Positions 33,463-43,128 are shown, counted from the first letter of the stretch. The stretch: 64,000 nt of DNA from Breoghania corrubedonensis (GCF_003053845.1 NZ_QAYG01000010.1:121986-185985), one strand, 5' to 3'. Notes: generated by a model not told the origin, from the sequence alone. A program made the numbers and translations.

Positions 33463-33905
33463 GAAGACCTCGTTGCGGATGAAGAAAACGGACCGGCGGT
33501 TATCAGACAGGGTTCAGACAGGTCAGCCGGCATGGTCAAGGCACACGGCATGACCGGTTCCCCTCTGCCATAGGGAGAGGAGATCGGAGTGGGCCTTGCC
33601 CGGATCAACGGGCCCGACAGCTCCCCGCCACACTCTCCGCCGTCATTGCCCGGCTTTGTCCTGGCAATCCAGCGCCGCTCGCAGCACTTGCCGATGACGC
33701 GATGGATCACCCGGACTTCGCCGGGCGATGACGGTGGAGGGATCGGTCCCCGATTTCCGCATTCTCGGAAACCGAGTTGATGACATCCGGAGGGAACGAG
33801 ACAGCCCACAAGACAAGAAAGCCCGGCCAGCCACCCCGCATGAACCGGGGGCCCGCCAGGCGATTTATCCTCGCACCTGTCCGACGATGGCATCATCCTG
33901 TCAGA
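33463..33905. other. GTA upstream region with dispersed repeats
   Basis: The 443 bases before gp1 must contain the GTA promoter, but no clear -10/-35 or known activator site was found. The stretch 33610-33760 contains repeat fragments of the kind CCGTCATTGCCCGGC and CTTCGCCGGGCGATGACGG, an imperfect palindrome pair. No gene is supported. Confidence 0.5.
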
Positions 33906-34493
33906 TCAGCGTGACGGTGTCAAGGATAATTTTCCTATCTCTTGAACTGCCCCCTCGCACAGGTGCCCTATCCGTTCGGCGATATCGGCGACCTGCCGCC
34001 AATCGGTGTACTCGACCTGCGCCGTCCGCTCAGTCGGCCCGCCCGAAATCAGCAGGATCAGGCGCATCATCCACAAATCGTACCAGCGATAGGCGGGATA
34101 GTTCAGCCGCCCGGCGATCGCGGCGGCAAGCGCGGGTTTGACCGCAAGCTTCTTCAGCCACCGCCTCAGATAGCCGTTTGTCTGCGCCGACGTCCTGTCC
34201 GGCTTGCGGGCAAGCAGACACACCAGCAGGATCGCCAGCCGGTCGGGTGGAATGTTGCGAAGATGCGCGCGCAGGAAGCGATCGGCGGCGGCGAGCGGAT
34301 AGCCGTAGCGTATCGGGGCCGCGACGATGGTGAAGTCCGCTTGCCCGATTTCGTCACAGGAAAGTCCCGACGCCTCAAGGTCGATCAGCGCGATATCGCC
34401 CGAACAGCTTTCCGCCAGCAGATCGCGCAGGACAGTCGCGATCTTGCGGGTCTGCCCGTCCCTGCTCGCAAAGAAGATATCGATCCGGCCCAT
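33906..34493 (-). CDS. hemG: Flavodoxin-fold protoporphyrinogen oxidase-like protein (HemG type)
   Basis: A 195-residue flavodoxin-domain protein. The N-terminal beta-strand and phosphate loop IDIFFASRDGQTRKIA bind FMN; the FTIVAAPIRYGYPLAAADRFL and LAILLVCLLARKPDRT segments and the C-terminal PTERTAQVEYTDW are characteristic of menaquinone-dependent HemG, which oxidises protoporphyrinogen IX to protoporphyrin IX at the membrane. Haem biosynthesis fits the ccm genes elsewhere in the window. The residues forming the long insertion helix are present. It could be another flavodoxin-like reductase, since many alphaproteobacteria use HemJ for this step. Confidence 0.75.
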   Translation of the reverse strand: MGRIDIFFASRDGQTRKIATVLRDLLAESCSGDIALIDLEASGLSCDEIGQADFTIVAAPIRYGYPLAAADRFLRAHLRNIPPDRLAILLVCLLARKPDRTSAQTNGYLRRWLKKLAVKPALAAAIAGRLNYPAYRWYDLWMMRLILLISGGPTERTAQVEYTDWRQVADIAERIGHLCEGAVQEIGKLSLTPSR

Positions 34494-34654
34494 ATCGCCT
34501 TTTCCCCATGGCGGCGGGCCCGCTGGCGGGTCACGCGGCCGGCCGCAACCGAACCGGCCAGCCGGTCACCATGGTGCAGGATAGAGCGCGATCGAGGACG
34601 GGGGGAGCGGTCCATAGGACGCAGGAGGGGCGTGAGACAGTCCGCGAAAGCGTG

Positions 34655-36550
34655 TCAGACGGCGTTTCTGAGCACCAGAACGCCTTCGTCGTCCAACGTG
34701 TTCTCGCGCGCTGCCTTCGCGCTGCGCACGATCGTTTCGCGGCGCGAGCGCATCACGTCGTCGAGAACGGGCGCATGACGGTTCGCGCGCACGGCGGGCT
34801 TGTGGGAAAGCCCGGTCCATTGCGCCACCATGTGACGCGCGACGCGGATGTCGATATGCGCGCGCAGGAAGGAAAGCTCGCGCACCCGGTCCAGCGAGAA
34901 GGCGGCGGGGCTGACCTGGAGCAGCAGCGAAACCGTGCGCGAGGTCGGCAGACCGATGGCCGCGGCCGCGATCAGCAGCGGCTCGCCAAAGGGGTCGGCG
35001 ATCATCCGTTCGATGGCGGAAACGGGAAGCTCCAGCGTCCGCGCCATGAGCCGGCGCAAGGTTTCCATATCCCGCGCGGCTGCCGCGTTTTCCAGGCAGC
35101 AGACCAGTTCCGCATCGATCTTGGCGCGCATGCGGACCCGTGACGAGACCGCCTCGGCCATGAGGCGCGCCTGCGCCGTGGCGATGGCCTCCATCCGTTC
35201 GCCGGTATCCGCGCGCAAGAACGCCACCAATGCGGCGGGAAGCGGCGGCACCTCGGCGCGCCCGGTCCCCTCGCCGGGGGTTTCGACGCCGTTCTCGACG
35301 GACGAACCGCGTATCATGCGGCCGGTACTTGCGGAAAAGCCCGGGGTTGGCGCCGAACGCTCGGCGCGTGGTGCAAGCGTCGCACCGGCCTCGACACTGC
35401 GTTCGCCGCGTGCGGCAACCGGTTCGGGACGCGGCGGTGCGCGGAACACGACCTGACGCGGCTTTGAGGGCATATCGGGTTCGACCGGAGAAGCCGCGGC
35501 GATCTCGCGACGGGTCTCAAGCATCCGGGGAATCGCGGCGAGCGATCCGGGGCGGGCGGGCGGCGGCGTGCGACGCAGGCCGAATTCGACGCGCAGCGGC
35601 GGCTCCGCGGGATCCGGCTGTTGTTCGGCCTTCGGCTGATGCTCCGGCGACGGTTCGGACCCCGGGTCCTCGGTGGCATCGGTGGCCTTGACGACATCGG
35701 CGACAACTTCACCGGCGTCCCGGTCGGGTGTGACGGCGCAGGCCGTTTCTGCCCCCTCGCGCTCAAGCGTGGCGGCGTGGATGACGTTCGGGGTCGATGC
35801 CACGTCGTCGCGGGGGGCCTTTCGTGTCGGGCGCGCCATATCCTTGAGCGCCTGCAACACCGCGTCGACGCTTTCGATATGCGCAGGGAACGCACTCGCC
35901 GGCGCAGCGAGGCGCGGCACGGCGGTTTCCTTGAGGTCCGCTTCCGGTTCGATCGCCTCACCCGCCGCAGCGATCACGGCCGGTTCACCCGCATCGCCGG
36001 GCGTTTCGTCAACCGGGGCGTTTTCGTCTTCTGCATGGGACGGCGCGCGCACATCGGGCTGGCCGCTTGCATCGGCGACGCCGGCCGGCACGTCCTCGTC
36101 CAGCAGCGCCAGACCGTCCCCGTCCCCGGCATGACGACGCAGCGCGGCGCGGACCTCGGGGGAAATGTCGTGGCGCAGGGAAATGGCGCGGCGCACGGCG
36201 TGCGGGCCACGGCCGATGGCGGCGATCAGATCGCAATCGCCAAGAACGGTGGAATAGGCCAGTACACGGTGAGCGACGGAGGCGTCCTTGTCCTGCGCCA
36301 GCCGCAGCGCGCAGTCATGCGGCACGAACGGACAGCGGGCGAGAAGCGTGGCGACCTGGCGGCGCTCATGGACCGGCGTTCCGTCGACATACTGACGGAA
36401 AAGCTCGGCATAGACGTGCCGCTCGATCTTGGTCGGCGCCTCAGTCGCGACGAAAAGCTCCGTCGCGGCCAGCAAAAGTTGTGTTTTGCGAGTCCGAACG
36501 TCCGCCTGCACGAGTGAACCGACGCCTTTCGGTGTGGTGTAGCCTGTCAT
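34655..36550 (-). CDS. DUF2336 domain protein with a long disordered linker
   Basis: A 631-residue cytoplasmic protein without signal or membrane segments. Residues 1-150 form a HEAT-like helical array (TQLLLAATELFVATEAPTKI, RAISLRHDISPEVRAALRRH). Residues about 150-440 are rich in Pro, Glu, Ala and Asp and look disordered. The C-terminal 180 residues are again helical (LMAEAVSSRVRMRAKIDAEL, ELPVSAIERMIADPFGEPLL). This is the arrangement of alphaproteobacterial DUF2336 proteins, whose role is unknown. It is transcribed divergently from the small gene at 36891, and a one-mismatch CtrA-type box lies 66 bases before its ATG, so cell-cycle control is plausible. Confidence 0.8.
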   Translation of the reverse strand: MTGYTTPKGVGSLVQADVRTRKTQLLLAATELFVATEAPTKIERHVYAELFRQYVDGTPVHERRQVATLLARCPFVPHDCALRLAQDKDASVAHRVLAYSTVLGDCDLIAAIGRGPHAVRRAISLRHDISPEVRAALRRHAGDGDGLALLDEDVPAGVADASGQPDVRAPSHAEDENAPVDETPGDAGEPAVIAAAGEAIEPEADLKETAVPRLAAPASAFPAHIESVDAVLQALKDMARPTRKAPRDDVASTPNVIHAATLEREGAETACAVTPDRDAGEVVADVVKATDATEDPGSEPSPEHQPKAEQQPDPAEPPLRVEFGLRRTPPPARPGSLAAIPRMLETRREIAAASPVEPDMPSKPRQVVFRAPPRPEPVAARGERSVEAGATLAPRAERSAPTPGFSASTGRMIRGSSVENGVETPGEGTGRAEVPPLPAALVAFLRADTGERMEAIATAQARLMAEAVSSRVRMRAKIDAELVCCLENAAAARDMETLRRLMARTLELPVSAIERMIADPFGEPLLIAAAAIGLPTSRTVSLLLQVSPAAFSLDRVRELSFLRAHIDIRVARHMVAQWTGLSHKPAVRANRHAPVLDDVMRSRRETIVRSAKAARENTLDDEGVLVLRNAV

Positions 36551-36615
36551 GGAGCCGAATACGCAAAACTTTGAGAACGACCACGGGATTGATGGCTAAA
36601 ATTGCGCCGAAACCG

Positions 36616-36630
36616 TTAGCGATCGATTAA
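36616..36630. promoter_or_regulatory. CtrA-like box TTAG-N7-TTAA upstream of the DUF2336 gene
   Basis: TTAGCGATCGATTAA has the CtrA half-site spacing with one mismatch in the first half-site. It is 66 bases upstream of the minus-strand start at 36550. Confidence 0.4.
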
Positions 36631-36773
36631 CCACAAGGAAACCGGCGCGATTATTTATCGCCCCGAGGGCCCGGATGAGGTGCGGCATCGCCGACGAACG
36701 GCGCGCGCGGAGGTCTCCCGGTACCGCAAAACCGCAGAAATCCGCTGCGTAGAAACCCGGCCCGGGCGCGCGG

Positions 36774-36788
36774 TTAAGGTTCCGTTAA
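36774..36788. promoter_or_regulatory. CtrA box TTAAGGTTCCGTTAA
   Basis: A perfect TTAA-N7-TTAA match, within the longer palindrome GGTTAAGGTTCCGTTAACC. It lies 103 bases upstream of the small plus-strand gene at 36891. Confidence 0.6.
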
Positions 36789-36890
36789 CCATCCAAGCCG
36801 CCTAATGTTAATGCAAAGTAACGGATACGGCCGGGCCAGGCCCGCCCGCAGACCTTCCGTTGCGACATGCGATCGGTAACGGAGGATAGG

Positions 36891-37079
36891 ATGGGCACTT
36901 TGCTGGACTTTTCCGCGACCGCCCGGCCTCGCAGGCCGAGCCGGACAGACCTGCGCAAGGAAGGCGCGCAGATCCTGGTCTTTCCCGGCGTCCGGTTTGA
37001 GCGGCAGGCGGTTGATCTTGCCGCGCGAATCCGGAAAGTGACAAAGGAGACCGGCGGCACCGCGCAACCGGACGCCTGA
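36891..37079 (+). CDS. Small conserved Rhizobiales-type protein
   Basis: A 62-residue soluble protein: MGTLLDFSATARPRRPSRTD then ILVFPGVRFERQAVDLAARI. The segment resembling I-x-FPGVR-x-E is one I associate with short conserved proteins of Rhizobiales, function unknown. The start at 36891 has GGAGG seven bases upstream; the longer frame from 36867 lacks one. A CtrA consensus box lies upstream. It is followed 43 bases later by the lipoprotein gene. Confidence 0.7.
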   Translation: MGTLLDFSATARPRRPSRTDLRKEGAQILVFPGVRFERQAVDLAARIRKVTKETGGTAQPDA

Positions 37080-37122
37080 GATCTTTTCGTGCCGGGGCGA
37101 CGCCGCGACGGCCGGAAAGAGG

Positions 37123-38022
37123 ATGAAGAGCGGCGCGCAACACGACGCCGTCGAGGATTCGATGCAAGACACGATGCGGCGGCCGGCACGGGCCGCGCCG
37201 ATCCGGTCTCTGACGGCCGCTCTACAGGCAATGCTGGTCGCCGTTCTCGCGGCCGGCCTGCCGGGCGGGTGCGCGCGTCCCACCGGCGATTTCGATCGCG
37301 CCACCCCAAACGTCATGCATGACGAGATCCTGCCCGAAGCCGGCCGGGTGATGGCCGCCAAGCGGGGCGAGCCGACCTCCACCTTCAATCTCACCGATCA
37401 GGAGGAGGAGCTGCGCAACCGTGCCTGGGCGCTGATCCGCCCCGCCTCCTCGCGCGATTGGGTGGACGCGACCGCGACCGAGGCCCAGCGCACCCGCATC
37501 ATCAAGCCGATCGACGACAAGCTCGATCCGCGCATCTATTACATGTACCTGCGCTCCGACAAGTTCTCCTCCTCGCAGACCCGCTACGATCGCGTCATCT
37601 CCGACATTTCCGGCGATACGGATCTGGTGCGCCCGTTCTGCCAGCTGGCGGTGCGGGTGGAGGACATGGACGCGGAACGGCTCAACGCCACCAACCGGCG
37701 GCCGGACCTCAAGCCGGAGGAATATGCGGCGGCCGTGGGGCGGGTAAACGAGAACCGAAGGATCATTTCCTGGGTGACGCGCGCGCTGAAGTTCCGCCTT
37801 GTCGCCTACCGCCATGCGATCGACCGGCTGGAGATCGAGACACCATCGCGCGATCGGGTATGGGACGCCAACACCGCCTGGCGGCATCTGGCCGGCGAGG
37901 TCGCCTTCGCCAGCGGCGGCTGCCGCGAAAAGCCTCAATCGGGCGCCGAGGCCGACGCCCGGGCACGCAAGTCACGCATCTACACCCACTGGGGCAACGA
38001 ACGGCCGGCTCCGGTGAAGTGA
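37123..38022 (+). CDS. Lipoprotein-like hypothetical protein
   Basis: A 299-residue protein with a basic N-terminus, a hydrophobic segment (AALQAMLVAVLAAGLPGGC) ending in a lipobox-type Cys near residue 50, and a helical soluble domain. The latter includes YYMYLRSDKFSSSQTRYDRV, DTDLVRPFCQLAVRVEDMDA and NTAWRHLAGEVAFASGGCRE. I do not recognise the family beyond its similarity in style to uncharacterised Rhizobiales lipoproteins. ATGs at 37162 and 37174 give a tidier signal peptide, so the true start is probably one of these. It is likely anchored in the envelope. Confidence 0.7.
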   Translation: MKSGAQHDAVEDSMQDTMRRPARAAPIRSLTAALQAMLVAVLAAGLPGGCARPTGDFDRATPNVMHDEILPEAGRVMAAKRGEPTSTFNLTDQEEELRNRAWALIRPASSRDWVDATATEAQRTRIIKPIDDKLDPRIYYMYLRSDKFSSSQTRYDRVISDISGDTDLVRPFCQLAVRVEDMDAERLNATNRRPDLKPEEYAAAVGRVNENRRIISWVTRALKFRLVAYRHAIDRLEIETPSRDRVWDANTAWRHLAGEVAFASGGCREKPQSGAEADARARKSRIYTHWGNERPAPVK

Positions 38023-38127
38023 GGCGGGCGAACGGGCGGAGGCCGCGCCCATATTCTCTCCGCCGTCATCACCCGGCACCCGCCTTCGCGGGCACAGGCT
38101 CCATCCGGGTGATCGAGCGCGCTCCGC

Positions 38128-38616
38128 TCACCCCTCCTCCAGCGGCCAGTCCACCACGTGATACTCGTATTCCTCCAGCGCCATGCCGTCCTCCGGCACG
38201 GTGCGGCCGCGCACCGAGATGCCGGCCTCGTGCACCGTATCCGGCGAGCCGGAGACCAGCGGATGCCACCAGTAGAGATCGCGCCCCTCCGCCACCAGCC
38301 GGTAGGCGCAGGTCGGCGGCAGCCAGGTCAGCGTGCGCACTTCCTCGGGCGTAAGCTGGATGCAGTCGGGCACGGTGGCGGCGCGGTTTTCGTAGTCGCG
38401 GCAGCGACACGTCTCGCCGTCGAGCAGCGTGCAGGCGACATTCGTCCAGGCGATCTCGCCCGTATCCCAGTCCTCCAGCTTGTTGAGACAGCAGCGCGCG
38501 CAGCCGTCGCATAACGCCTCCCATTCGGCGCCCGACATCTCGTCGAGGGTCTTTTCGCGCCAGAACGGTTCGTGGGCCGGGCGCATCGCCTGATCGGTTG
38601 CGGTCATCGTCATCAT
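38128..38616 (-). CDS. YcgN/UPF0260 cysteine-cluster protein
   Basis: A roughly 162-residue member of the YkgJ/YcgN cysteine-cluster family. The block [20 protein letters not shown] is followed by [20 protein letters not shown] and [20 protein letters not shown], giving the Cys ligands typical of the family, which probably bind a metal ion or cluster. The C-terminal half has [20 protein letters not shown]. ATGs at 38616, 38613 and 38607 cannot be ranked. The gene is isolated between the lipoprotein and PBP1A genes. Function in the cell is not established. Confidence 0.9.
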   Translation of the reverse strand: MMTMTATDQAMRPAHEPFWREKTLDEMSGAEWEALCDGCARCCLNKLEDWDTGEIAWTNVACTLLDGETCRCRDYENRAATVPDCIQLTPEEVRTLTWLPPTCAYRLVAEGRDLYWWHPLVSGSPDTVHEAGISVRGRTVPEDGMALEEYEYHVVDWPLEEG

Positions 38617-39068
38617 CTCGTTGGCTGTCGTCTCCCGCCCGCCGGGGCGGACGTCGCGGAATTCACGTGCGGGCGGGCGCATTGCGGACTTGTGCGAACG
38701 TCATTTCAACCCGGCATCTTCTTCCCATTGACGAGAGGGCGCGGTTGCGGTTCCCTCTCGCGCGACAGGATAGCGGACGGGGGTCATGTCTCGGCATTTG
38801 AAATGTGTCGTTTCGGCATCGTTTGCATGCGGATCGACACGGAGACATGCCTTCCAGACGCTTTCGCGTGTTTCACTGCCCCCCCGGCCCGTCCTATACT
38901 GTGTGACGCCCGGTTTGGAAACGCACCTTCGCCGATGGGCCGACAAGAGTTCGCGACCTCAAGGCCCCGCGCCACCAGAACCGCCTGGGCTGCTGCGGAG
39001 CGCCCGCTTCGCATATTGGCGGCTTGCGTCGTTCGCATCGCCGTTCGCATTGATGGAAACCTGAAACG
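38617..39068. other. Divergent intergenic region before pbp1A
   Basis: This 452-base region between the YcgN gene and the penicillin-binding protein gene should hold both promoters. Several open frames cross it, but none has a convincing start and protein-like sequence. No repeats were recognised. Confidence 0.5.
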
Positions 39069-41357
39069 TTGAGCCACAACGAAACCGATCAACCCGGCCG
39101 GCCGGACGCGCCCGAAGGCGAAAAACCGGGAAGCGCCGAGGCACCCAAGCGCAAGATGCGCCGCCTGTCGGAACGGCTGCTGGCGGTCGACGCCTGGATC
39201 GACAGTTCCGTCTGGCGGATCGGCCATGTCCTGCGCCGCGCCATCGAAGGCTATTCGATCTGGCTCCGCCGTTTCCGCGTCAAGGGCTTCGCCCGTGTCG
39301 CCAATGAACTGGCCTGCGACGGGCTGACCTTCGGCCTTGCCGGCTTCATCCTGCTGCTGGCGCTGGCCCTCCCCGCCTTCCAGGCGACCCGCAAGGCCGA
39401 CTGGAAGACCACCAACGATTTCGCCGTCACCTTCCTCGACCGCTACGGCAACGAGATCGGCCGGCGCGGCATCCTGTTGAACAATTCCGTGCCGCTGGAA
39501 GAGTTGCCGGACTATCTGGTCAAGGCGACGCTGGCCACCGAGGATCGCCGCTTCTTCTCCCATTTCGGCATCGATGTGCTGGGCACCTTGCGCGCGCTCG
39601 TCGCGAACCTGCGCGCCAATACGGTGGTCGAGGGCGGCTCGTCCATCACCCAGCAGCTCGCCAAGAACCTTTTTCTGTCGAACGAACGAACGCTCGACCG
39701 CAAGATCAAGGAAGCCTTCCTGTCGCTGTGGCTGGAGGCGAACCTTTCGAAACGCGAGATCCTGAAACTCTATCTCGACCGTGCCTACATGGGCGGCGGC
39801 ACGTTCGGCGTGGGCGCTGCGGCGGAGTTCTATTTCGGCAAGTCGGTGCGCGACGTAACGCTCGCGGAAGCCGCGATGCTGTCGGGCCTCTACAAGGCGC
39901 CGACCAAATACGCCCCGCACATCAACCTGCCCGCGGCCCGGCTTCGCGCCAACGAGGTGCTGACCAACATGGTCCAGGCCGGTTTCATGACCGAGGGCCA
40001 GGTCATCGGCGCGCGCCGCAACCCGGCCACCGCCGTCGATCGCTCCAAGAACGAGACACCCGACAATTTCCTCGACTGGGCGTTCGACGAGGTGAAGCAG
40101 CTCGCCCCGGGCAATGACCGCATCCTGACCGTGCGCACGACGCTCGACCCCGCATTGCAGGCCCAGGCCGACCGCGCCGTCACCTCCACCCTGCGCCAGT
40201 ACGGCCAGGAGCGCCGCGTCGGCCAGGGGGCGCTCGTTTCGGTGACCACCGACGGCGCCGTGCGCGCCATGGTCGGCGGTCACGACTATGGCGCCAGCCA
40301 GTTCAACCGCGCGGTCGATGCGCTGCGCCAGCCCGGATCCTCGTTCAAGCCTTTCGTCTACATGACCGCCTTCATGAACGGCTATTCGGAGAACTCCATC
40401 GTGCCCGACGCGCCGATCAATATCGGCGGCTGGAGCCCGCGCAATTACGGCCGCTCCTATCACGGCTCGGTGACGCTGAAGACCGCGCTCACCCATTCCT
40501 ACAACACGGTGCCGGTGCGCCTCGCCCAGGCGATAGGGCGCGACAAGATCGTCGCCACGGCGCACAACATGGGCATCCGCTCCGAACTCAAGATCACCCG
40601 TGCCCTGCCGCTGGGCGTGGCGGAGGTGACGGTGCTCGACATGGCCGGCGCCTATGCCGCCTTTGCCAATGGCGGCTACAAGGCGACGCCCTACGGCATT
40701 CTGGAAATCAAGAATTCCGAGGGCAAGACCATCTGGAGCCACGACCGCGACGCGCCGAAACCCCACCGTGTGCTGCCGCTGGACAAGGTGGAGGAAATGA
40801 ACGACGTGCTGAACAACGTGGTGGAGCACGGCACCGGCCGTCGCGCGATCATCGACGGCGTCGTTTCCGCCGGCAAGACCGGCACCACCCAGGCCTATCG
40901 CGATGCCTGGTTCGCCGGCTACACCGGCAACTACTGCACCGTCGTGTGGTTCGGCAACGACAACTACACGCCAACGGGCCGGGTGACGGGCGGCAGCCTG
41001 CCGGCCATGACCTGGCAGAACTACATGCGCTATGCGCAGGCCGGCGTGGAGCAGAAGCCGCTTCCCGGCGTCAGCGAGAGCCCCGCCGATGCCAAGGTGG
41101 CCAACGCCGGCTCGGGCGACGACAGCCAGCCCTTCGGCGCAAATCCGCGACTGCTGACCAAGGAGGGCACCGAGGTGCTCCAGCGCATCCAGGCGCTCTT
41201 CAAGGACGCGGCCCCCCTGCCCCCGCCGGGCAGCCAGCGTCAGGCCTTCGCCCCGCCGGTGCGCAATGTCGGGCCCGGTCTGGCATCGAACATCACGACC
41301 GGCACCGTGTCTGCCTCCGCCAATGCCTCTGGCAATGCCTCTGGCGAGGTACACTAG
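39069..41357 (+). CDS. Class A penicillin-binding protein (PBP1A type)
   Basis: A 762-residue bifunctional peptidoglycan synthase. A basic cytoplasmic tail precedes a membrane helix at about residues 93-113. The glycosyltransferase (GT51) domain has the catalytic Glu at about 158 in ATEDRRFFSHFGID, GGSSITQQLAKNLFL and YLDRAYMGGGTFGVG. The transpeptidase domain has the active-site Ser near residue 425 in PGSSFKPFVY, SYN in THSYNTVPVR, and KTG in AGKTGTTQAY near 603. The C-terminus is Ala/Ser/Gly-rich. The start printed is TTG 39069 with GGAAA upstream; an internal Met at about 36 is an alternative. It leads an operon with DUF1214 and DUF1254 genes. Confidence 0.93.
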   Translation: MSHNETDQPGRPDAPEGEKPGSAEAPKRKMRRLSERLLAVDAWIDSSVWRIGHVLRRAIEGYSIWLRRFRVKGFARVANELACDGLTFGLAGFILLLALALPAFQATRKADWKTTNDFAVTFLDRYGNEIGRRGILLNNSVPLEELPDYLVKATLATEDRRFFSHFGIDVLGTLRALVANLRANTVVEGGSSITQQLAKNLFLSNERTLDRKIKEAFLSLWLEANLSKREILKLYLDRAYMGGGTFGVGAAAEFYFGKSVRDVTLAEAAMLSGLYKAPTKYAPHINLPAARLRANEVLTNMVQAGFMTEGQVIGARRNPATAVDRSKNETPDNFLDWAFDEVKQLAPGNDRILTVRTTLDPALQAQADRAVTSTLRQYGQERRVGQGALVSVTTDGAVRAMVGGHDYGASQFNRAVDALRQPGSSFKPFVYMTAFMNGYSENSIVPDAPINIGGWSPRNYGRSYHGSVTLKTALTHSYNTVPVRLAQAIGRDKIVATAHNMGIRSELKITRALPLGVAEVTVLDMAGAYAAFANGGYKATPYGILEIKNSEGKTIWSHDRDAPKPHRVLPLDKVEEMNDVLNNVVEHGTGRRAIIDGVVSAGKTGTTQAYRDAWFAGYTGNYCTVVWFGNDNYTPTGRVTGGSLPAMTWQNYMRYAQAGVEQKPLPGVSESPADAKVANAGSGDDSQPFGANPRLLTKEGTEVLQRIQALFKDAAPLPPPGSQRQAFAPPVRNVGPGLASNITTGTVSASANASGNASGEVH

Positions 41358-41360
41358 GCC

Positions 41361-42098
41361 ATGGCCCTCGTCGAGATCCCGCACACCCCCATCCGGCGGC
41401 TTGCCGGAGCGCTTTCGCGCGCGCGCCGGACAGGCAAGGGCGAGCGCCGGGGCGAGGCCGCACGGCCCGCTTCGCCACGCGACAACTGGCGCATCGACGA
41501 TGTGCCCAGGCGCCCGACGGGCCGTCTGTTCCTGATCAACCTGCTGCTGGCGGTCATCGTGGCGCTGGTCTTCGGCATCGGCACGGCCTATCTCGCGGTC
41601 GATCGCGGCCGCCTGTTCGGCGAAGTCCGGCTCGGCCAGTGGACGGCCTATCCCACCGCCGGCACGCCCGACGCCGATCCCTATTCGGCGGCCACGACCG
41701 CGCGCACGGGCCAGATTCCGCTCGGCAAGGGCGAGGGTCTCGCCTTCTTCGCCGACCGTGACAGGTCCGGCAACCGGCTGGTGCCTTCGTGCGACTACCG
41801 CCTCGTCGGCCAGACACCGCCGGGCCGGCTGTGGACGCTGACCTCCACCGACGCGCACGGCCACCTGATGAAGACCCAAGCGGGCCGCGTCGCGCTCGAC
41901 AGCCGCGACATCGTGCGCAAGCCCGATGGCGACTTCGAGATCACGGTGGCGGCGCAGGCGCGGCCGGGCAACTGGCTGCCGGTGGGCACGAGCGGGCCGC
42001 TTACGCTGGTGCTCCGGCTCTACGACACGCCGCTCACCACCGGATCGGGACTGGCCGAGATCGCCATGCCCGAGATCTTCAGGGGACAGTGCTCATGA
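41361..42098 (+). CDS. DUF1214 membrane protein
   Basis: A 245-residue protein with a basic N-terminal tail, one membrane helix (LFLINLLLAVIVALVFGIGT, about residues 56-76), and a periplasmic beta domain of the DUF1214 type: WTAYPTAGTPDADPYSAATT ... LPLGKGEGLAFFADRD-like text, CDYRLVGQTPPGRLWTLTST, and LPVGTSGPLTLVLRLYDTPL near the end. It begins 3 bases after the PBP1A stop, so it belongs to that operon. Such proteins pair with DUF1254 proteins, as here. The biochemical role is unknown. Confidence 0.88.
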   Translation: MALVEIPHTPIRRLAGALSRARRTGKGERRGEAARPASPRDNWRIDDVPRRPTGRLFLINLLLAVIVALVFGIGTAYLAVDRGRLFGEVRLGQWTAYPTAGTPDADPYSAATTARTGQIPLGKGEGLAFFADRDRSGNRLVPSCDYRLVGQTPPGRLWTLTSTDAHGHLMKTQAGRVALDSRDIVRKPDGDFEITVAAQARPGNWLPVGTSGPLTLVLRLYDTPLTTGSGLAEIAMPEIFRGQCS

Positions 42099-42658
42099 CC
42101 CGCGGCGGGCTCATAAAGACCGGGCTCTGGCTGCTGGGCGGACTGATGCTCGGCGGCATCATCCACATCGTCGCCGTCATTCTGGTGCCTGACTTCACCA
42201 CCGACGACGCCTGGACGCGGCTTGCGAGCTTCGGTCCCGACGCGCAGTTCAACGTGCTGCCGGCGGTGGAACCGGGCGCGGAACCGCTGCCGATGCTGGA
42301 CCCCACCATGGCGCACGCGGTGTGCCGGTTCACGCTGGACGATGGCCCGGTGCGCCTCGATGCGACGATCCCGGACACGTTCTGGTCGTTCTCGCTGTTC
42401 AACCGGCGGGGCGAGACCACCTATTCCTTCAACGACCGCACGTCGGGCGAGGGCAAGCTCGCCATGCTGGTTCTGACGAGTTCCCAGCTTTCGATGCTGC
42501 GCGAGAACCCGCCGGAAGACCTCGACAGCCTGATCGTGATCGAGACGGAAGACGACCATGTTTTTGCGCTGCTCAGGGCCTTCGTCCCCGACAAGCGCCG
42601 GGAAAAGGCGATCGATGCCGCGCTCGGCCGGGCCAAATGCGCGCAGGAGAAGGTCTGA
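42095..42658 (+). CDS. DUF1254 membrane protein
   Basis: A 187-residue protein with one N-terminal membrane helix (GLWLLGGLMLGGIIHIVAVI) and a periplasmic domain with DDAWTRLASFGPDAQFNVLP, MAHAVCRFTLDDGPVRL and FWSFSLFNRRGETTYSFNDR, matching the DUF1254 family that co-occurs with DUF1214. Its ATG overlaps the DUF1214 stop by 4 bases (ATGA), giving translational coupling. The longer in-frame extension upstream is a shadow of the DUF1214 gene. Confidence 0.87.
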   Translation: MTRGGLIKTGLWLLGGLMLGGIIHIVAVILVPDFTTDDAWTRLASFGPDAQFNVLPAVEPGAEPLPMLDPTMAHAVCRFTLDDGPVRLDATIPDTFWSFSLFNRRGETTYSFNDRTSGEGKLAMLVLTSSQLSMLRENPPEDLDSLIVIETEDDHVFALLRAFVPDKRREKAIDAALGRAKCAQEKV

Positions 42659-42705
42659 GGGGAACGGGCGTTCGCAGGCTGCGTTTTTTGGCAGGGTACA
42701 AGCCG

Positions 42706-43017
42706 CCCATTCTTCGAGACGCCCGCCGGGCGCGGGCTTCTCGAAGTCTGACCCGAAAATGGTAGCCGGCTATGTGCGCCTGAACTATCCCCGTCATTGC
42801 CGGCTCCGACCGGCAATCCATGCCGTGATGTTTCGGCACGGTGTACTGGCGAATTCTCCCCTCATTTCAAATTCTTCCCGCATGGATGTTTCACGGCATG
42901 GATCCCGGCTCGGAGGCCGGGATGACGGGGGAGAAATAGAGACACATAACCGGCTACCATTTTCGGTTCAAACTTTGAGGAGCTCGCGTCAGCGACCGTC
43001 TCGAAGGACGGCCCACA
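42706..43017. repeat. Large nested palindromic intergenic element
   Basis: Three nested inverted repeats. The outer pair is CCCATTCTTCGAGACG / GTCTCGAAGGACGG. The middle pair is CCGAAAATGGTAGCCGGCTA (42753-42776, 24 bp) with one mismatch to 42943-42966. The inner pair (42789-42828 and 42891-42930) is about 85 percent complementary and starts CCCCGTCATTGCCGG. The outer arms resemble those of the element at 43489-43616. No coding capacity is seen. Confidence 0.7.
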
Positions 43018-43128
43018 CGTCGCGCCCCATCCAACGCCCCCACACCACACTCCGCGCTCTCCATCGCCATCCCCCGGGCTTCGCCGGGCAACGACGAATG
43101 CGAGGGCGGAGCCAAGAGCTGGCTGCCG

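Noticed and set aside
38784..41879. Minus-strand open frame of 1031 codons
   Set aside because: It lies opposite PBP1A and DUF1214, whose motifs are unmistakable, and has the repetitive Gly/Arg/His/Val composition of an antisense shadow.
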